Below the pieces are notes generated by a model. That model had not been told where the DNA came from, did not search any database, and worked only from the letters and a program-made list of their open reading frames with translations. Source: Bacteriovoracaceae bacterium UBA6144 (GTDB lineage Bacteria; Bdellovibrionota; Bacteriovoracia; Bacteriovoracales; Bacteriovoracaceae). From it: 46,568 bases of DNA. The stretch covers positions 1 to 46,568 of the forward strand of contig DIVA01000110.1 in the NCBI GenBank assembly GCA_002435705.1. Direction: 5' to 3'. This document shows positions 23,417 through 32,752 of this stretch, piece by piece (position 1 is the stretch's first letter; each line of letters opens with the position of its first letter). A program made the position numbers and the translations under genes.

Positions 23417-24484
23417 GTGAAGGCCATCTTTCGCTTCATCGCTCACTATCAGACCTTTTTTGCGCTGGTCTCTTTTGTCGGAGGTTTTGCCTTCGGTCTG
23501 TGGCGTGAGCAGCCTATCGACACAGATCTGGCGCTCTTGAGTCAATTTTGCATCCTGGTGATTGTTTTTTTACTTATTATCAAAGAACTCTCTTACCGCT
23601 CACACTTATGGACACCATCGACTAAACTCATCCCCTGGTGGCGCTTTCATGAGCTCTTTTCTCATTTTTTGCTCGGTGGACTGTTACGTGGCTATACGGT
23701 GTTCTTTATTAAAAGCGCAGGTTTCAATGGTTCACTGATTTTTTTAGTCCTCATCACACTTTTGATTTTGGCCAATGAACTGCCCTTCGTGCAAAATCGC
23801 GGCACTCTGGTGCGCACTGTTTTATGGTCTCTCGCACTATCCTGCTTTGTGACCTATCTCATCCCTAAGCTCATGCACCGACTCGATACCACCGCTTTCA
23901 CGATTGCCATTTTCATCACTCTCATTGTCATCTTACTTGCGAGCTGGCTCATCCGAAAACGCGTGACACGAGAACTCTTACGCTCTTATTTCCTGTGGCC
24001 AAGTCTTACGACACTGATGAGCTACCTCACGCTTTATCATCTGGCCCTCATTCCACCTGTCCCGCTCATGCTGGCGCGCTTTGAAATCGCTCACCGTGTG
24101 CAAAAAGAGGGCAAAGAGTGGTATCTCTTTCAAGACGATAGATTTGATAAAAAACTTTGGGAGCCCGAGCGCTTTTTGTACCAGGCCGGTGATAAGGTGG
24201 TTGCGGCTTTTAGGCTAGTGGCACCGGCGCAGTTTGTGGAAGAGCTGGTCGTGAGATGGGAGTACAAGGATAAAGATTGGAGCACCACGGATATGATCCC
24301 CGTTAAACTGATTGGTGGAAGAAAAGCCGGCTTTCGCGGCTCAACTGAGAAAAATCAAATCTGGCCAGGAGAGTGGCGTGTGCGCCTCGAAACACTCTCG
24401 GGTAGAGAAATCGGTCGGCTGCGCTTTCGCATCTATCCCGACTCGAGTCTGAGAGTGCGGGATTTAAAAGCCTCTAGGTTTTAA
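23417..24484 (+). CDS. Membrane protein with DUF2914 domain
   Basis: The 355-residue protein starts at GTG 23417. Residues ~1-215 hold six or seven hydrophobic segments, and residues ~225-345 form a DUF2914-like domain (VVAAFRLVAP...VVRWEYKDKDW...GFRGSTEKNQIWPGEWRVRLET..GREIGRLRFRIY). The role of DUF2914 is not established; the domain likely faces the periplasm. It stands alone, with chromosomal-type composition. Confidence 0.7.
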   Translation: MKAIFRFIAHYQTFFALVSFVGGFAFGLWREQPIDTDLALLSQFCILVIVFLLIIKELSYRSHLWTPSTKLIPWWRFHELFSHFLLGGLLRGYTVFFIKSAGFNGSLIFLVLITLLILANELPFVQNRGTLVRTVLWSLALSCFVTYLIPKLMHRLDTTAFTIAIFITLIVILLASWLIRKRVTRELLRSYFLWPSLTTLMSYLTLYHLALIPPVPLMLARFEIAHRVQKEGKEWYLFQDDRFDKKLWEPERFLYQAGDKVVAAFRLVAPAQFVEELVVRWEYKDKDWSTTDMIPVKLIGGRKAGFRGSTEKNQIWPGEWRVRLETLSGREIGRLRFRIYPDSSLRVRDLKASRF

Positions 24485-24578
24485 AATAGGGGTGTTAGAA
24501 CTTCTGTATTGTGAAAGCTTAAATTTCCTCTCATGTGTTGTCCAACGTAAGTTATTGAAATCAAACCTCTGAGACGAT

Positions 24579-24895
24579 ATGAAGAAAACTAAAAAGTACA
24601 ATCCAGATTTTTTGAATATGCCAAAGAGTTAATGGGTGAGGAGAGATACTCAAAAGCCATCAAAAAATGTCAAAAGCGGGGCAATGAGCTACGGTTAAAA
24701 ATGGCTCGAGAGTTCATAGGTCTAAATCAAACGGATCTTAATGGTTTGACCCAACCTGAGGTGTCTAAGATTGAAAAATGCAAAGACTTAAAAATTTCAA
24801 CCTTAGAGAAGTACGCTAAAGCCATTGGGATGAAGGTGAGAATAAGTTTAGTTACTGAGGATGATGAGGACCATCCGATTGCGATTTACGGATAA
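24579..24895 (+). pseudogene. XRE-family antitoxin-like gene with frameshift in a T run
   Basis: A 17-codon frame from ATG 24579 (MKKTKKYNPDFLNMPKS) ends at 24632, where ATG 24632 opens an 87-residue helix-turn-helix protein (FIGLNQTDLNGLTQPEVSKIE). One extra T in the T6 run 24608-24613 would join them into a single ~105-residue protein running through EYAKELMGEERY. The cause may be a real mutation, an assembly error or ribosomal slippage. From ATG 24632 the HTH part alone could still be made. It lies before a nucleotidyltransferase gene, as an antitoxin would. The 140 bp after it shows no gene. Confidence 0.6.
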
Positions 24896-25037
24896 GAATC
24901 TAAAAGGGGGCTTGGAACTCTGGACGCCATTGCATTTATGAAAAAAAGCCCCGCTGATAAAGCTTTCTTTATGACTTCAACCTAATTTTCCTGCTAGATG
25001 TTCGCTGAATGTTTTTCTTCTTTGCGAGCAATCTCCA

Positions 25038-25574
25038 GTGATAAATTCAATCCTCCTACAAGCACTTTGCGATCTTGATGACTGGCTTATTCAAAATAAA
25101 CTATCGATCGATTTACAAATCATTGGCGGCATCGCCTTGCATCTTCATAAGATTGATATCCTCAGGGCAACTATGGATATCGATCTTGCAAACCAGATCT
25201 TGGATCTTGCTATAATTCATCGAATTCGTGAGATTGGTAGGGGCCATGGTCTTGATGAGACGTGGATTGAGTCACCTGGTGTCCCTTTGCCAAGAGGAAG
25301 TAAGTTTCTTTTCCATGAATTTTTTAATGGCTTCAAAAATATCTCCGTCACATTCCTAGATCTTGATAGTCTGATACTTACTAAGATTGCTGCTTATTAC
25401 GATCGTAAACATATCCAAACTTCTGACGTAACAGACATTGAAGCCATTATCAAATCGGGCGGAGTTTTTAATTATGAGGTTTTGAATAGGGGTATTCAAT
25501 TTATTCGCGAGACTCGAAGGATAAATGAGCAAAGGATTGATGAAGTGGTTAGGGATCTAAGGGAGTTGATTTAG
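25038..25574 (+). CDS. Nucleotidyltransferase-fold protein (possible MNT/AbiEii-like toxin)
   Basis: The 178-residue protein starts at GTG. It shows LQIIGGIALHLH then RATMDIDLA, the glycine loop and paired Asp of minimal nucleotidyltransferases, plus DSLILTKIAAYYDRKHIQTSDVTDIEAII, as in DUF6036/AbiEii-like proteins. With the XRE-like gene upstream it resembles a toxin-antitoxin pair. It overlaps the convergent next gene by 18 bp. The islet 24.6-26.2 kb is AT-rich against its neighbours, suggesting transfer. Confidence 0.65.
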   Translation: MINSILLQALCDLDDWLIQNKLSIDLQIIGGIALHLHKIDILRATMDIDLANQILDLAIIHRIREIGRGHGLDETWIESPGVPLPRGSKFLFHEFFNGFKNISVTFLDLDSLILTKIAAYYDRKHIQTSDVTDIEAIIKSGGVFNYEVLNRGIQFIRETRRINEQRIDEVVRDLRELI

Positions 25575-26243
25575 TCTTTCAATCACCCCAAATTTTTCAA
25601 ACCGTACAAAGAACTTATGTAGATTGGAGTAATGAGCGTGAATTTTTTTACTAATATGGTTTAAACTTTTCCCCTTTCCCTCACGAAGCAAGTAGGCTTT
25701 ATAGTCAGAGCTCGTCACATCGTCCGATTCAATTCGAAATTTCAATTCCGGTGATTGCTTAAGAGTAAACTCAAAATTTAATAGATTCTTTTGAGTTTCA
25801 TCAACAAAATGATGAGTGGCAATATTAAAAATTAACCAAACGGGATCAAAGTTCTTTTCACTGACCTTTACTTTTGAGGGACTGCGATAGGTTAAGGTTT
25901 TCTTTTTTTTACAAAAGATCTGGAGAGACTTTAAGTTTAGCTGTTTTGAGTTAAGAGCAATGATTTTGAGGAACACCCCGAGCACGGCTTGATCATAGGG
26001 GTATTTTTCGTTCACGATGAGTCGTTTGATTTTGCTCGGACTAATGAGAAATCCATAAGTCCTGATCCAATTCTCAATACAGCGAGCAAGTCGCTCTTCA
26101 GCGAAAACAAAGCGGGTTGAATCTAGGAAAAACTCCTCAAGGTCAATGTATTGGTCTTTGGGAGCTTTCTCAAATCCCAGTCTGCCACCAAGGGCAGAGA
26201 GCTTGGCGCCAAATTCCTCTATTTCTTTTTTGCTGAATTCCAT
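25557..26243 (-). CDS. Unknown protein with C-terminal HTH-like region
   Basis: This 228-residue soluble protein has no sure family. Its C-terminus (residues ~175-228: TSSDYKAYLLREGKGKSLNHIS then a helix ending FEKFGVIERL) looks like a helix-turn-helix and recalls TIGR02147-type regulators. The middle has a lysine-rich stretch (CKKKKTLTYR). It converges on and overlaps the nucleotidyltransferase gene, so it may belong to the same islet. An AT-rich likely promoter (TATATTATTATAATATA) lies 40 bp upstream. Confidence 0.5.
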   Translation of the reverse strand: MEFSKKEIEEFGAKLSALGGRLGFEKAPKDQYIDLEEFFLDSTRFVFAEERLARCIENWIRTYGFLISPSKIKRLIVNEKYPYDQAVLGVFLKIIALNSKQLNLKSLQIFCKKKKTLTYRSPSKVKVSEKNFDPVWLIFNIATHHFVDETQKNLLNFEFTLKQSPELKFRIESDDVTSSDYKAYLLREGKGKSLNHISKKIHAHYSNLHKFFVRFEKFGVIERLNQLP

Positions 26244-26354
26244 GAAGTCCGCCTACTAAACGTGTCGGAGTGCCTATTTGTTATATTATTATAATATAGG
26301 ACTGATTGCAAAATTGATGTGTTTTTAAGGGGTTAAATGATTTTAATTTTAATC

Positions 26355-27320
26355 TTAATCCAGATCACTCAAACTCAATCCCCACCCACAAATCGGATTG
26401 ATGACCTTATCCAAGAATTCCTGGTCAGTGCTGTATTTGAAATACGCACCCACGTCCGCATTCATGGTGTTTTCCCAGATGAGACTTTTTGAAACGAGAC
26501 AGGTCTTTCCTTTACGCGTGATGACCGCTTTAGAAATGTTTTCGTTCACATTGAACGATTGTGTGTAGGTGTGCTCTGGAGTTCCGGCCCTTCTGTCGGC
26601 ACGGATCATGATCCCGTTACCCGTGTAATCGAGCCCTGCGAATTTTCGTTGATGACGGCTCACCGTCATATCCATCGGAGATTCTTTTAAGACCCCATCG
26701 ATGATTTCGTTTGTCAGGGCGTTTAAGACCATGAACTCACCAGTGGGCAAAAATATTTTTCGTGTGCACGATGAAGTCTGCTGCTCCGGCTCGACTTCTA
26801 CATAAGGGAGATTTTTTCTGGGGATGAATACGATGGTTGATTCTAAGAGGTCGCTAGACATCAAGCCTGTTAATCCCGCATCCTCTGTGATGGATAGATT
26901 GATGTTTTGCTTAGATCTCTCTTCAAAGACAAATCGGTATTGTCTGTTTGACCCATGTTCAGCTGTTCTCGGATTAATGGCGTTTTTTGTGTTATTCTCA
27001 AAATTGATTTCTACCAAATCTCCGTTAGGATCCACACTCACCGACATTCTACACAGGCGGCTTAACGTGAGAACTTTTTGGAGCTTGCTTTCAAATGCAG
27101 CCGTGCCGTAGGTGAGTTGATTCAACTCGGCTCTCTCTCTCGTTTCGAGGTCACAGTGTTTTTTATCAACTTTGACAAACTGACTGCCCCTCGTGCTGTT
27201 GTTATGAAATGTGGAAGGGGATTCGTCTAGATATTCTGGTGTGGTTAATTGATCAATGTACTGATTCTGGGCGAAGGCCTGGAATGTAGTAAAAAGGGTC
27301 AATAGGAAGACGACTTTCAT
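26355..27320 (-). CDS. Exported protein of unknown function
   Basis: The product has 321 residues from ATG 27320, chosen for AAGGGAT 8 bp upstream; the signal peptide (MKVVFLLTLFTTFQAFA, cut before QNQY) confirms it. The mature part contains four or five cysteines near the C-terminal half (SSCTRK, KTCLV, NPICGWG) that may form disulphides in the periplasm. No family is recognised. Confidence 0.65.
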   Translation of the reverse strand: MKVVFLLTLFTTFQAFAQNQYIDQLTTPEYLDESPSTFHNNSTRGSQFVKVDKKHCDLETRERAELNQLTYGTAAFESKLQKVLTLSRLCRMSVSVDPNGDLVEINFENNTKNAINPRTAEHGSNRQYRFVFEERSKQNINLSITEDAGLTGLMSSDLLESTIVFIPRKNLPYVEVEPEQQTSSCTRKIFLPTGEFMVLNALTNEIIDGVLKESPMDMTVSRHQRKFAGLDYTGNGIMIRADRRAGTPEHTYTQSFNVNENISKAVITRKGKTCLVSKSLIWENTMNADVGAYFKYSTDQEFLDKVINPICGWGLSLSDLD

Positions 27321-27476
27321 GAAATATCCCTTGTTTGTCATCCCCTTTATTAAGCAAAGGCGATGCCATTTGGGACATGTGCAATCAAGGGCTTAGTAGA
27401 TGGATGTGCCTAGATAAAATGCATATGAATATCAATTGAGCAGGGATGACTCTAAGACATCTGATAAAAACTAAAA

Positions 27477-29741
27477 TTAAATCTCAGCCACAGCGACCAC
27501 TGCCTGCTGCTCTATTATCTGCTCTAGCACTTCAGGGATGAAGTACCCACTCCAGTAGTGGTAGCGATGTGCGCTCATCCACGATGGCTGAAGAGATCCG
27601 TCGTAGCTGCCGAGATACATCTGAGCAAAGTTCGCCGGCGGAATATCAGTCCCGGCCATGGTGGTGCTGCTGAAGTTAGCGGAGTTGTTTACGACCATTG
27701 AGAGCTGGGCACTATTGTAGCTGAAAGCCACTGAGTTGGTAGTGCCATCGGCCTTGAGGGAGCCGATCTGGTTTAAGGTCTTTATGGTCGAGCCTGCGAT
27801 GGTGAGCTGGAGAGTGTTGCTGGCCGTTTTCGTGAGTTGGATACGGTTGTTGGCATCCATGGGCGAGGAGTTTAAGTGTAAGAGTGTTGAAGCAGTGGCA
27901 GTATCAAGGCCCCCAGACCAGCGCAGAAGGATGGTGCCGAGATTTCTTTGAGGAAGATCTGTGGTGCGAACCACGTCATCGGCCGGGCGTGCGGTCGAAG
28001 TCCCAGTGGTTAAGATGGGTGAGGTGGGGAAGAGTCCTTGTTCAAGCTGCATGCCCCAGATCGTGAGAGAGCCGTTGGCGGTACCTGTAGAATTAGGGCT
28101 GAGTGTACTAGACCAGGCGGGGGAAATCCGCACCCGTGGTCCGCTCATGGAGTTACTGGTAATACGCATCCATACTCGCGACCAGCTGCTGTTGACGGGA
28201 ATGATTCCACTTCCTCCAAGCGTACATGTCGGACTGGTCATTGCAGTCATGGCCATCGAGTTGAAGATAACATCCGCGCAAGGAGTGGTCGCCTCAGAGA
28301 TGCTGATGCGTGAAAAATTCATGTTGCTGTTTTTAACGAACACAGAAAAAACATAGGGCACACCCAGGGATAAACCAAGGGGACTTGAAACAAAAGTTGC
28401 GACGGGAGTTGCTCCACCAGTCGCCCCATCAGTGAGTGTGCTTTGTGCTGATGCACCACTGAGTTCGCTGGTCGTAGTAGTTGCGGTCACTGGGCTCGAG
28501 GATTCATTTATCCAACTGCTGACGTTACTATGATCAGGCATGAGATTCATGCGGCCAGGCTCGATCAGAAGTCCAATCGGGTTATTACTTCCGATATGTC
28601 CGAAACGTACAGTGCTGTCAGTCGCTGGGTTGAATGCAGTCGCAGTGGTTTGGGTCACCTGCGACGGTCCTGCACGAGTCGTGCTCCACCCAGGAGCTGT
28701 CTTTGTGGTGAAGTCGTTCGAAGAGCCGAGGATCGGATACACCGTGAGTGTCGTCGTATTAGAATTGGCGTCAGTGATAGTGAAGGTCTTTGGCTCTTCG
28801 TTACCATTATTGATAAACTTCGTTCCACTCATCGTCCCCCCACCAGTCACTGAAATATTGTAAGGTGGAGTTCCATTGACGAGCAGGCGAGCGATGTCGA
28901 TGGGGTAGTTGCTCTCGGCCGGCAGCAGGACGTCGTTTGCGACGGTGCCGAAGTTCGAGGCAGTTGAGTGCAAAATATAAATGATAGGCTCCACACTGGC
29001 ATTACTCCACACGGCCCGAGAAATGGAGTTCGGAGTGGCAAGACCTTGGTGAAAATGGTGCTCGACCATGGTGCCAGTACAGTTAGTGTCAGAGAAGGAT
29101 CGGATCATGAAACCAAAAGGGAGGTTCACGCTTCCTGGTAAAAGAAAGTGGTTGGTACTTCCACCCGTCGTAGGGTTAAATCCTGTAATACAAGTAGAGA
29201 CGAATCCAGAATCTTTGATCGTGGGTGTAGAGATTTTCGAAAAGGTATAGTTAGGAATGACCACTCTGTATGAAACTGTGGCACCCTGTTCACCGGATTC
29301 ACAGCTGCCGCCGAAGGCATCTGGCATCTGAGAACACGATTGCAATTTCACAGCTTGCAGAGTGCCTCCACCTGAAAGAAAAGAGCTCGCGGTGTAGGGG
29401 GCCAGTCGGCAGTTGGCACGAGTGACTGAGATCGAGAGGTCCACAGGATTTCCGTCAAGGGTACGAAGCTCAGAGCCGCAGCGAGGCTCGTTGGTGTGTC
29501 CGCCCTCGTAGAAAACGACATGAAAGCGCCACGTCCCGTTGGGGAAAGAAAAGGTCTGCGGATCGGTTACAATCTTTTCGCGCATGAACAAATCTTGCTC
29601 AGGATTATGCGCCAGAAGATAGAGATCACCCGCGAGATGATTGTTGATGCCCGCTGTGGTGACTTTAAGCGCAGTTCCGCCGCCCTGCTGGCCACAGGAG
29701 AGAAGAGTCAGTAAAAAGATAAAAAGCCAGAGTCTTAGCAT
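27477..29741 (-). CDS. Large surface lipoprotein with phage-tail-like lectin domain
   Basis: The 754-residue protein has a lipobox LLSC with the modified Cys at 16. The mature region is rich in Ser, Thr, Gly and Asn. A central part (~395-590) resembles the carbohydrate-binding-like module seen in phage tail proteins: NLMPDHSNVSSW, VFSVFVKNS, WSRVWMRI, and WGMQLEQGLFPTSPILT. A LamG-like tail (~600-740) follows. Probably surface exposed and adhesive, useful to a predator or biofilm former. Long plus-strand frames opposite it are shadows. Confidence 0.72.
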   Translation of the reverse strand: MLRLWLFIFLLTLLSCGQQGGGTALKVTTAGINNHLAGDLYLLAHNPEQDLFMREKIVTDPQTFSFPNGTWRFHVVFYEGGHTNEPRCGSELRTLDGNPVDLSISVTRANCRLAPYTASSFLSGGGTLQAVKLQSCSQMPDAFGGSCESGEQGATVSYRVVIPNYTFSKISTPTIKDSGFVSTCITGFNPTTGGSTNHFLLPGSVNLPFGFMIRSFSDTNCTGTMVEHHFHQGLATPNSISRAVWSNASVEPIIYILHSTASNFGTVANDVLLPAESNYPIDIARLLVNGTPPYNISVTGGGTMSGTKFINNGNEEPKTFTITDANSNTTTLTVYPILGSSNDFTTKTAPGWSTTRAGPSQVTQTTATAFNPATDSTVRFGHIGSNNPIGLLIEPGRMNLMPDHSNVSSWINESSSPVTATTTTSELSGASAQSTLTDGATGGATPVATFVSSPLGLSLGVPYVFSVFVKNSNMNFSRISISEATTPCADVIFNSMAMTAMTSPTCTLGGSGIIPVNSSWSRVWMRITSNSMSGPRVRISPAWSSTLSPNSTGTANGSLTIWGMQLEQGLFPTSPILTTGTSTARPADDVVRTTDLPQRNLGTILLRWSGGLDTATASTLLHLNSSPMDANNRIQLTKTASNTLQLTIAGSTIKTLNQIGSLKADGTTNSVAFSYNSAQLSMVVNNSANFSSTTMAGTDIPPANFAQMYLGSYDGSLQPSWMSAHRYHYWSGYFIPEVLEQIIEQQAVVAVAEI

Positions 29742-29928
29742 ACGATCCTTGTCGGTTAAAATGTAGTTTATATTGAGTTGAAAAGAGAGTGGCTGGAGAG
29801 GCTTAACCCTTAAATTTTAGGGGAAAACTTTTGAAATCTTAAAGCTCTGCTGCCCACAAAATGTGGCAGCTAAGCACCTCTGCCAATAAACTTTTAAGAG
29901 CGAAGGAAGTAGTGCTATAAGGCGAGAG

Positions 29929-30795
29929 ATGCCAAATCCGTTACTACTTATTCTATATCTTTTTTCCCTGATTTTAATCTATCTGATGTGGAAAGCCTAT
30001 CAGGCGTTTAGTACCAGAAAAAAATGGAGAGAAGCGAGGAGCTACATTTTCGATGAAGAAGATAGGCGAATATTGGATGTGTACTTTCCGCCCTATCCAT
30101 TTCTTTCCTCGATTGAGAAAGAAAGATTGGATCTAAAAATAAAATATTTTCTCACGCACAAAAGAATTGAAGCAACAGGGGAGTTAAAGCTGAATAAGGA
30201 TATGAGACTTCTTATTGCGGCCCATGCTTGCCTTATTATAATGAATATGGACTTAGAGGATATTTATCCAGGACTTAAAAATATCTATGTGATGGAGGGG
30301 AGTTATGTCGAAAAGAAAAATCTGGTGAATCCCTATACCGGACTTCCTTCTTATTCTCCTCGTCTAGGTGAATCCTGGAAGAGGGGACCAATCATCATAT
30401 CCTGGGATGCCATTACACAAATAATCCATAGCTCTCCCAAAAAACATAACATCATCATCCATGAATTCTCTCATCATTTAGATCAGCAAGATGGACATTT
30501 TGATGGAACGCCGAAGCTTGAGACTGATCTTCAGTTTCATCAATGGGCCAGTATCATGGGAGGGGAGTTTATCAAATTGCGTGGGAAGGTTTCAAAGCAG
30601 AAGCCTACAAGTATTGAAGCTTATGGGGCAACCAATGAAGCTGAGTTTTTTGCTGTTTGTAGCGAACATTTTTTTACTGATCCTTTTAGTCTTGTGAGAA
30701 AGCATCCTGAAATATTTCAAATCTTTTTAGATTATTTTAAAATTGACCCTCGGAAATGGCATGTATCAAAGCCAAGCAATGGAGACATCGGGTAG
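29929..30795 (+). CDS. MtfA-like zinc peptidase (M90)
   Basis: The 288-residue protein has an N-terminal membrane anchor (residues 4-22). The zinc-binding motif HEFSHH is at 178-183, with a downstream acidic ligand candidate in NEAEFFA (237-242). The family text PFLSSIEKERL, LIAAHACLIIMNM and WKRGPIIISWDAI matches Mlc titration factor A/DUF980 peptidases. E. coli MtfA is soluble and acts on the Mlc regulator; the extra N-terminal anchor is the notable difference. The substrate here is unknown. Confidence 0.85.
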   Translation: MPNPLLLILYLFSLILIYLMWKAYQAFSTRKKWREARSYIFDEEDRRILDVYFPPYPFLSSIEKERLDLKIKYFLTHKRIEATGELKLNKDMRLLIAAHACLIIMNMDLEDIYPGLKNIYVMEGSYVEKKNLVNPYTGLPSYSPRLGESWKRGPIIISWDAITQIIHSSPKKHNIIIHEFSHHLDQQDGHFDGTPKLETDLQFHQWASIMGGEFIKLRGKVSKQKPTSIEAYGATNEAEFFAVCSEHFFTDPFSLVRKHPEIFQIFLDYFKIDPRKWHVSKPSNGDIG

Positions 30796-30876
30796 ACATC
30801 TCCAAGTGTTCCTTGTGCTGCGCCCCTTAGCATTCTACAATGGGCAGAGTGGATTGAATGAAAAAGGAAGATGCCC

Positions 30877-31113
30877 ATGAAAGACGAAGAGCTCTTAGTC
30901 GATAAACAAAGAAAGATCATCGACTCGATGGTGCACAAAATTTTTGCCAGTGATGAAAGCATGTACTATGAGACGACGATGAATCTTTGCCAAGCCGTCT
31001 TTGAGGCTATTCAAAAAGAGCGCGCGGCAGGTCACACTGATAATGAAGCGGCTTTTGTGCTCAAACCCAAAGACATTCAAGATCTCATTAGTTACAAAAC
31101 CCCCTGTTGTTGA
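30877..31113 (+). CDS. Small conserved-looking protein (78 aa)
   Basis: ATG 30877 is preferred over 30871, since AAGGAAG sits directly against the latter. The product is helical and acidic, ending TPCC. No family is recognised. It lies 27 bp before the HugZ-like gene in the same direction and may be cotranscribed. Confidence 0.55.
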   Translation: MKDEELLVDKQRKIIDSMVHKIFASDESMYYETTMNLCQAVFEAIQKERAAGHTDNEAAFVLKPKDIQDLISYKTPCC

Positions 31114-31140
31114 TCCTGCAAGCCTCTTTTAAGGAATAAG

Positions 31141-31863
31141 ATGAACCACTATGATAAGCACCAAGAGATGTTTAAGCTTTTGACCCAAGAGGGTGATGGT
31201 GTGCTCTCCACACTTTCAGTGGATGTGGCCGGCTATCCCTTTGGCTCCGTCACCCCTTATTGTCTGGATCGCGATTTTGTCCCGAATATTCTCATCAGCT
31301 CGATCGCTCAACACACTAAAAACATCAAGGCCAATCCCAAGGTCTCTCTCTTGATCAGTGAAACCCATACTCAAAGCAACAAACAGGCCTTGAGTCGCCT
31401 GACCTATATTGGTGAGGCTCAGAAGGTCGTCGATGATACTGACATTAAAAAAAGATACCTGAGCTACTTCCCTGCAGCCTCTTCTTATTTTAAGACTCAT
31501 GATTTTTCTTTCTATCGCATTCATCCCGTAAGGCTGCGCTTCATCGGTGGCTTCGGAAAGATCTATTGGATTGAAGCGGAGGATCTAAAGCTTCAAAATA
31601 TTTTCTCGATTGATGAAGAGCTGAGAATTGTGGAACACATGAACACCGATCATCAGCATAACCTCAAGGATTATGTGCACTTTTATCTCAATCACTTGTG
31701 TGGTGAGGGTGAGGAGATTCGTTTGATGGGGCTTGATCAGTTTGGCGTTGACCTGAGTGTGAATGAGGTCAAAAGGCGGATTCATTTTAAACAGCCGCTT
31801 CAAAGTCCCTCAGAGGCCAGGAGTGTGTTTGTGGAGATGGCGAAGGAGTCAAAGAAAGTGTAA
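31141..31863 (+). CDS. HugZ-like heme-utilisation / pyridoxamine-oxidase-fold protein
   Basis: The protein has 240 residues. The N-terminal ~150 form a split-barrel flavin/heme-binding domain (GVLSTLSVDVAGYPFGSVTPYCLD, SLLISETHT, SRLTYIGEAQKV, FYRIHPVRLRFIGGFGKIYWI). The C-terminal ~80 are a DUF2470 domain (ELRIVEHMNTDHQHNLKDYVH). This pairing is typical of HugZ-type proteins that handle or degrade heme. The ribosome site TAAGGAATAAG precedes ATG. Confidence 0.85.
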   Translation: MNHYDKHQEMFKLLTQEGDGVLSTLSVDVAGYPFGSVTPYCLDRDFVPNILISSIAQHTKNIKANPKVSLLISETHTQSNKQALSRLTYIGEAQKVVDDTDIKKRYLSYFPAASSYFKTHDFSFYRIHPVRLRFIGGFGKIYWIEAEDLKLQNIFSIDEELRIVEHMNTDHQHNLKDYVHFYLNHLCGEGEEIRLMGLDQFGVDLSVNEVKRRIHFKQPLQSPSEARSVFVEMAKESKKV

Positions 31864-31921
31864 GGGATAAAGAGATTCAGGTTCTTGACCTTTTCTCGAT
31901 CTAGAGACAATATCCCAGCCT

Positions 31922-32725
31922 ATGAAAATCTTCATTCTCGTCTTCTCTCTAATGGTCTCAGTCCAGTCGTGGTCAAAGGGCAAAATGCTCTTGATTGGGG
32001 GCGGGAGCCGTCCGGATGTGATCATTGATAAAATGATTGAGCTCTCTCAGGGCGCCATTCTTGTTATCCCCTTGGCCAGTGAAATACCTCAGGAAGTCGC
32101 GGAAAGTATCAAAGCGCAGTTGGAATCCCGTGGAGCAAACTCGGTAAAGGTGTTCTCCTGCGATCACACCCAAAGGGATCTGCCGGAATGCCTGCAAGAG
32201 ATTCGAAAGGCAGGATTGATTTTTTTCACCGGAGGCTCGCAAGCGAGGCTTCTGGATGGCTTGAATAAAACAAAAAGTCTCTCCTTGATCCGTCAGCGTT
32301 TTGAAAAAGAAAATCTCTCGATCTCAGGCACCAGTGCCGGCACAGCGATCATGAGTGAAGTGATGCTCACGGGCAACACGATCAGCCCTTACACTTCATT
32401 TGATGGCATTCGCCCGAACATGGTGGAAACCACTCAAGGCTTTGGCTTCTTGAAAAAAGTCATTCTCGATCAGCATTTTCTCAAGCGTTCTCGTCAAAAT
32501 CGCCTGATCAGCAGCGTGATGGATCATCCCCATTTAGTGGGAGTCGGGGTCGATGAGGCCACGGCCATTCTGGTCCATGAAGATGAGTCCTTTACCGTCT
32601 TGGGCGAGAGCTCAGTGATGGTGATTGATGCCCGCAAAGCGCGCATCGGGATCAGAAATGCTGTTTATGAAACCACGGGAGTTGAGATTCAGCTTCTCTC
32701 CCATGGGCAGTCTGCTCGTTTTTAA
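31922..32725 (+). CDS. Exported cyanophycinase (peptidase S51)
   Basis: The 267-residue protein begins with a signal peptide (MKIFILVFSLMVSVQSWS). The fold continues with LLIGGGSRPD, FFTGGSQARLL (~102-111), and the nucleophile elbow ISGTSAGTAIM (Ser138), then DQHFLKRSRQNRL and GVGVDEATA. It would hydrolyse cyanophycin (Asp-Arg polymer) outside the cytoplasm, releasing dipeptides from other cells. This would suit feeding on prey or lysed cells. No cyanophycin synthetase is in the window. Confidence 0.85.
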   Translation: MKIFILVFSLMVSVQSWSKGKMLLIGGGSRPDVIIDKMIELSQGAILVIPLASEIPQEVAESIKAQLESRGANSVKVFSCDHTQRDLPECLQEIRKAGLIFFTGGSQARLLDGLNKTKSLSLIRQRFEKENLSISGTSAGTAIMSEVMLTGNTISPYTSFDGIRPNMVETTQGFGFLKKVILDQHFLKRSRQNRLISSVMDHPHLVGVGVDEATAILVHEDESFTVLGESSVMVIDARKARIGIRNAVYETTGVEIQLLSHGQSARF

Positions 32726-32752
32726 ACTGACTTCATGGCTTTAATTATTGAA

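Noticed and set aside
27736..28863. Several plus-strand ORFs opposite the large lipoprotein
   Set aside because: They overlap one another in different frames, lack ribosome sites and look like shadows of the GC-rich lipoprotein gene.
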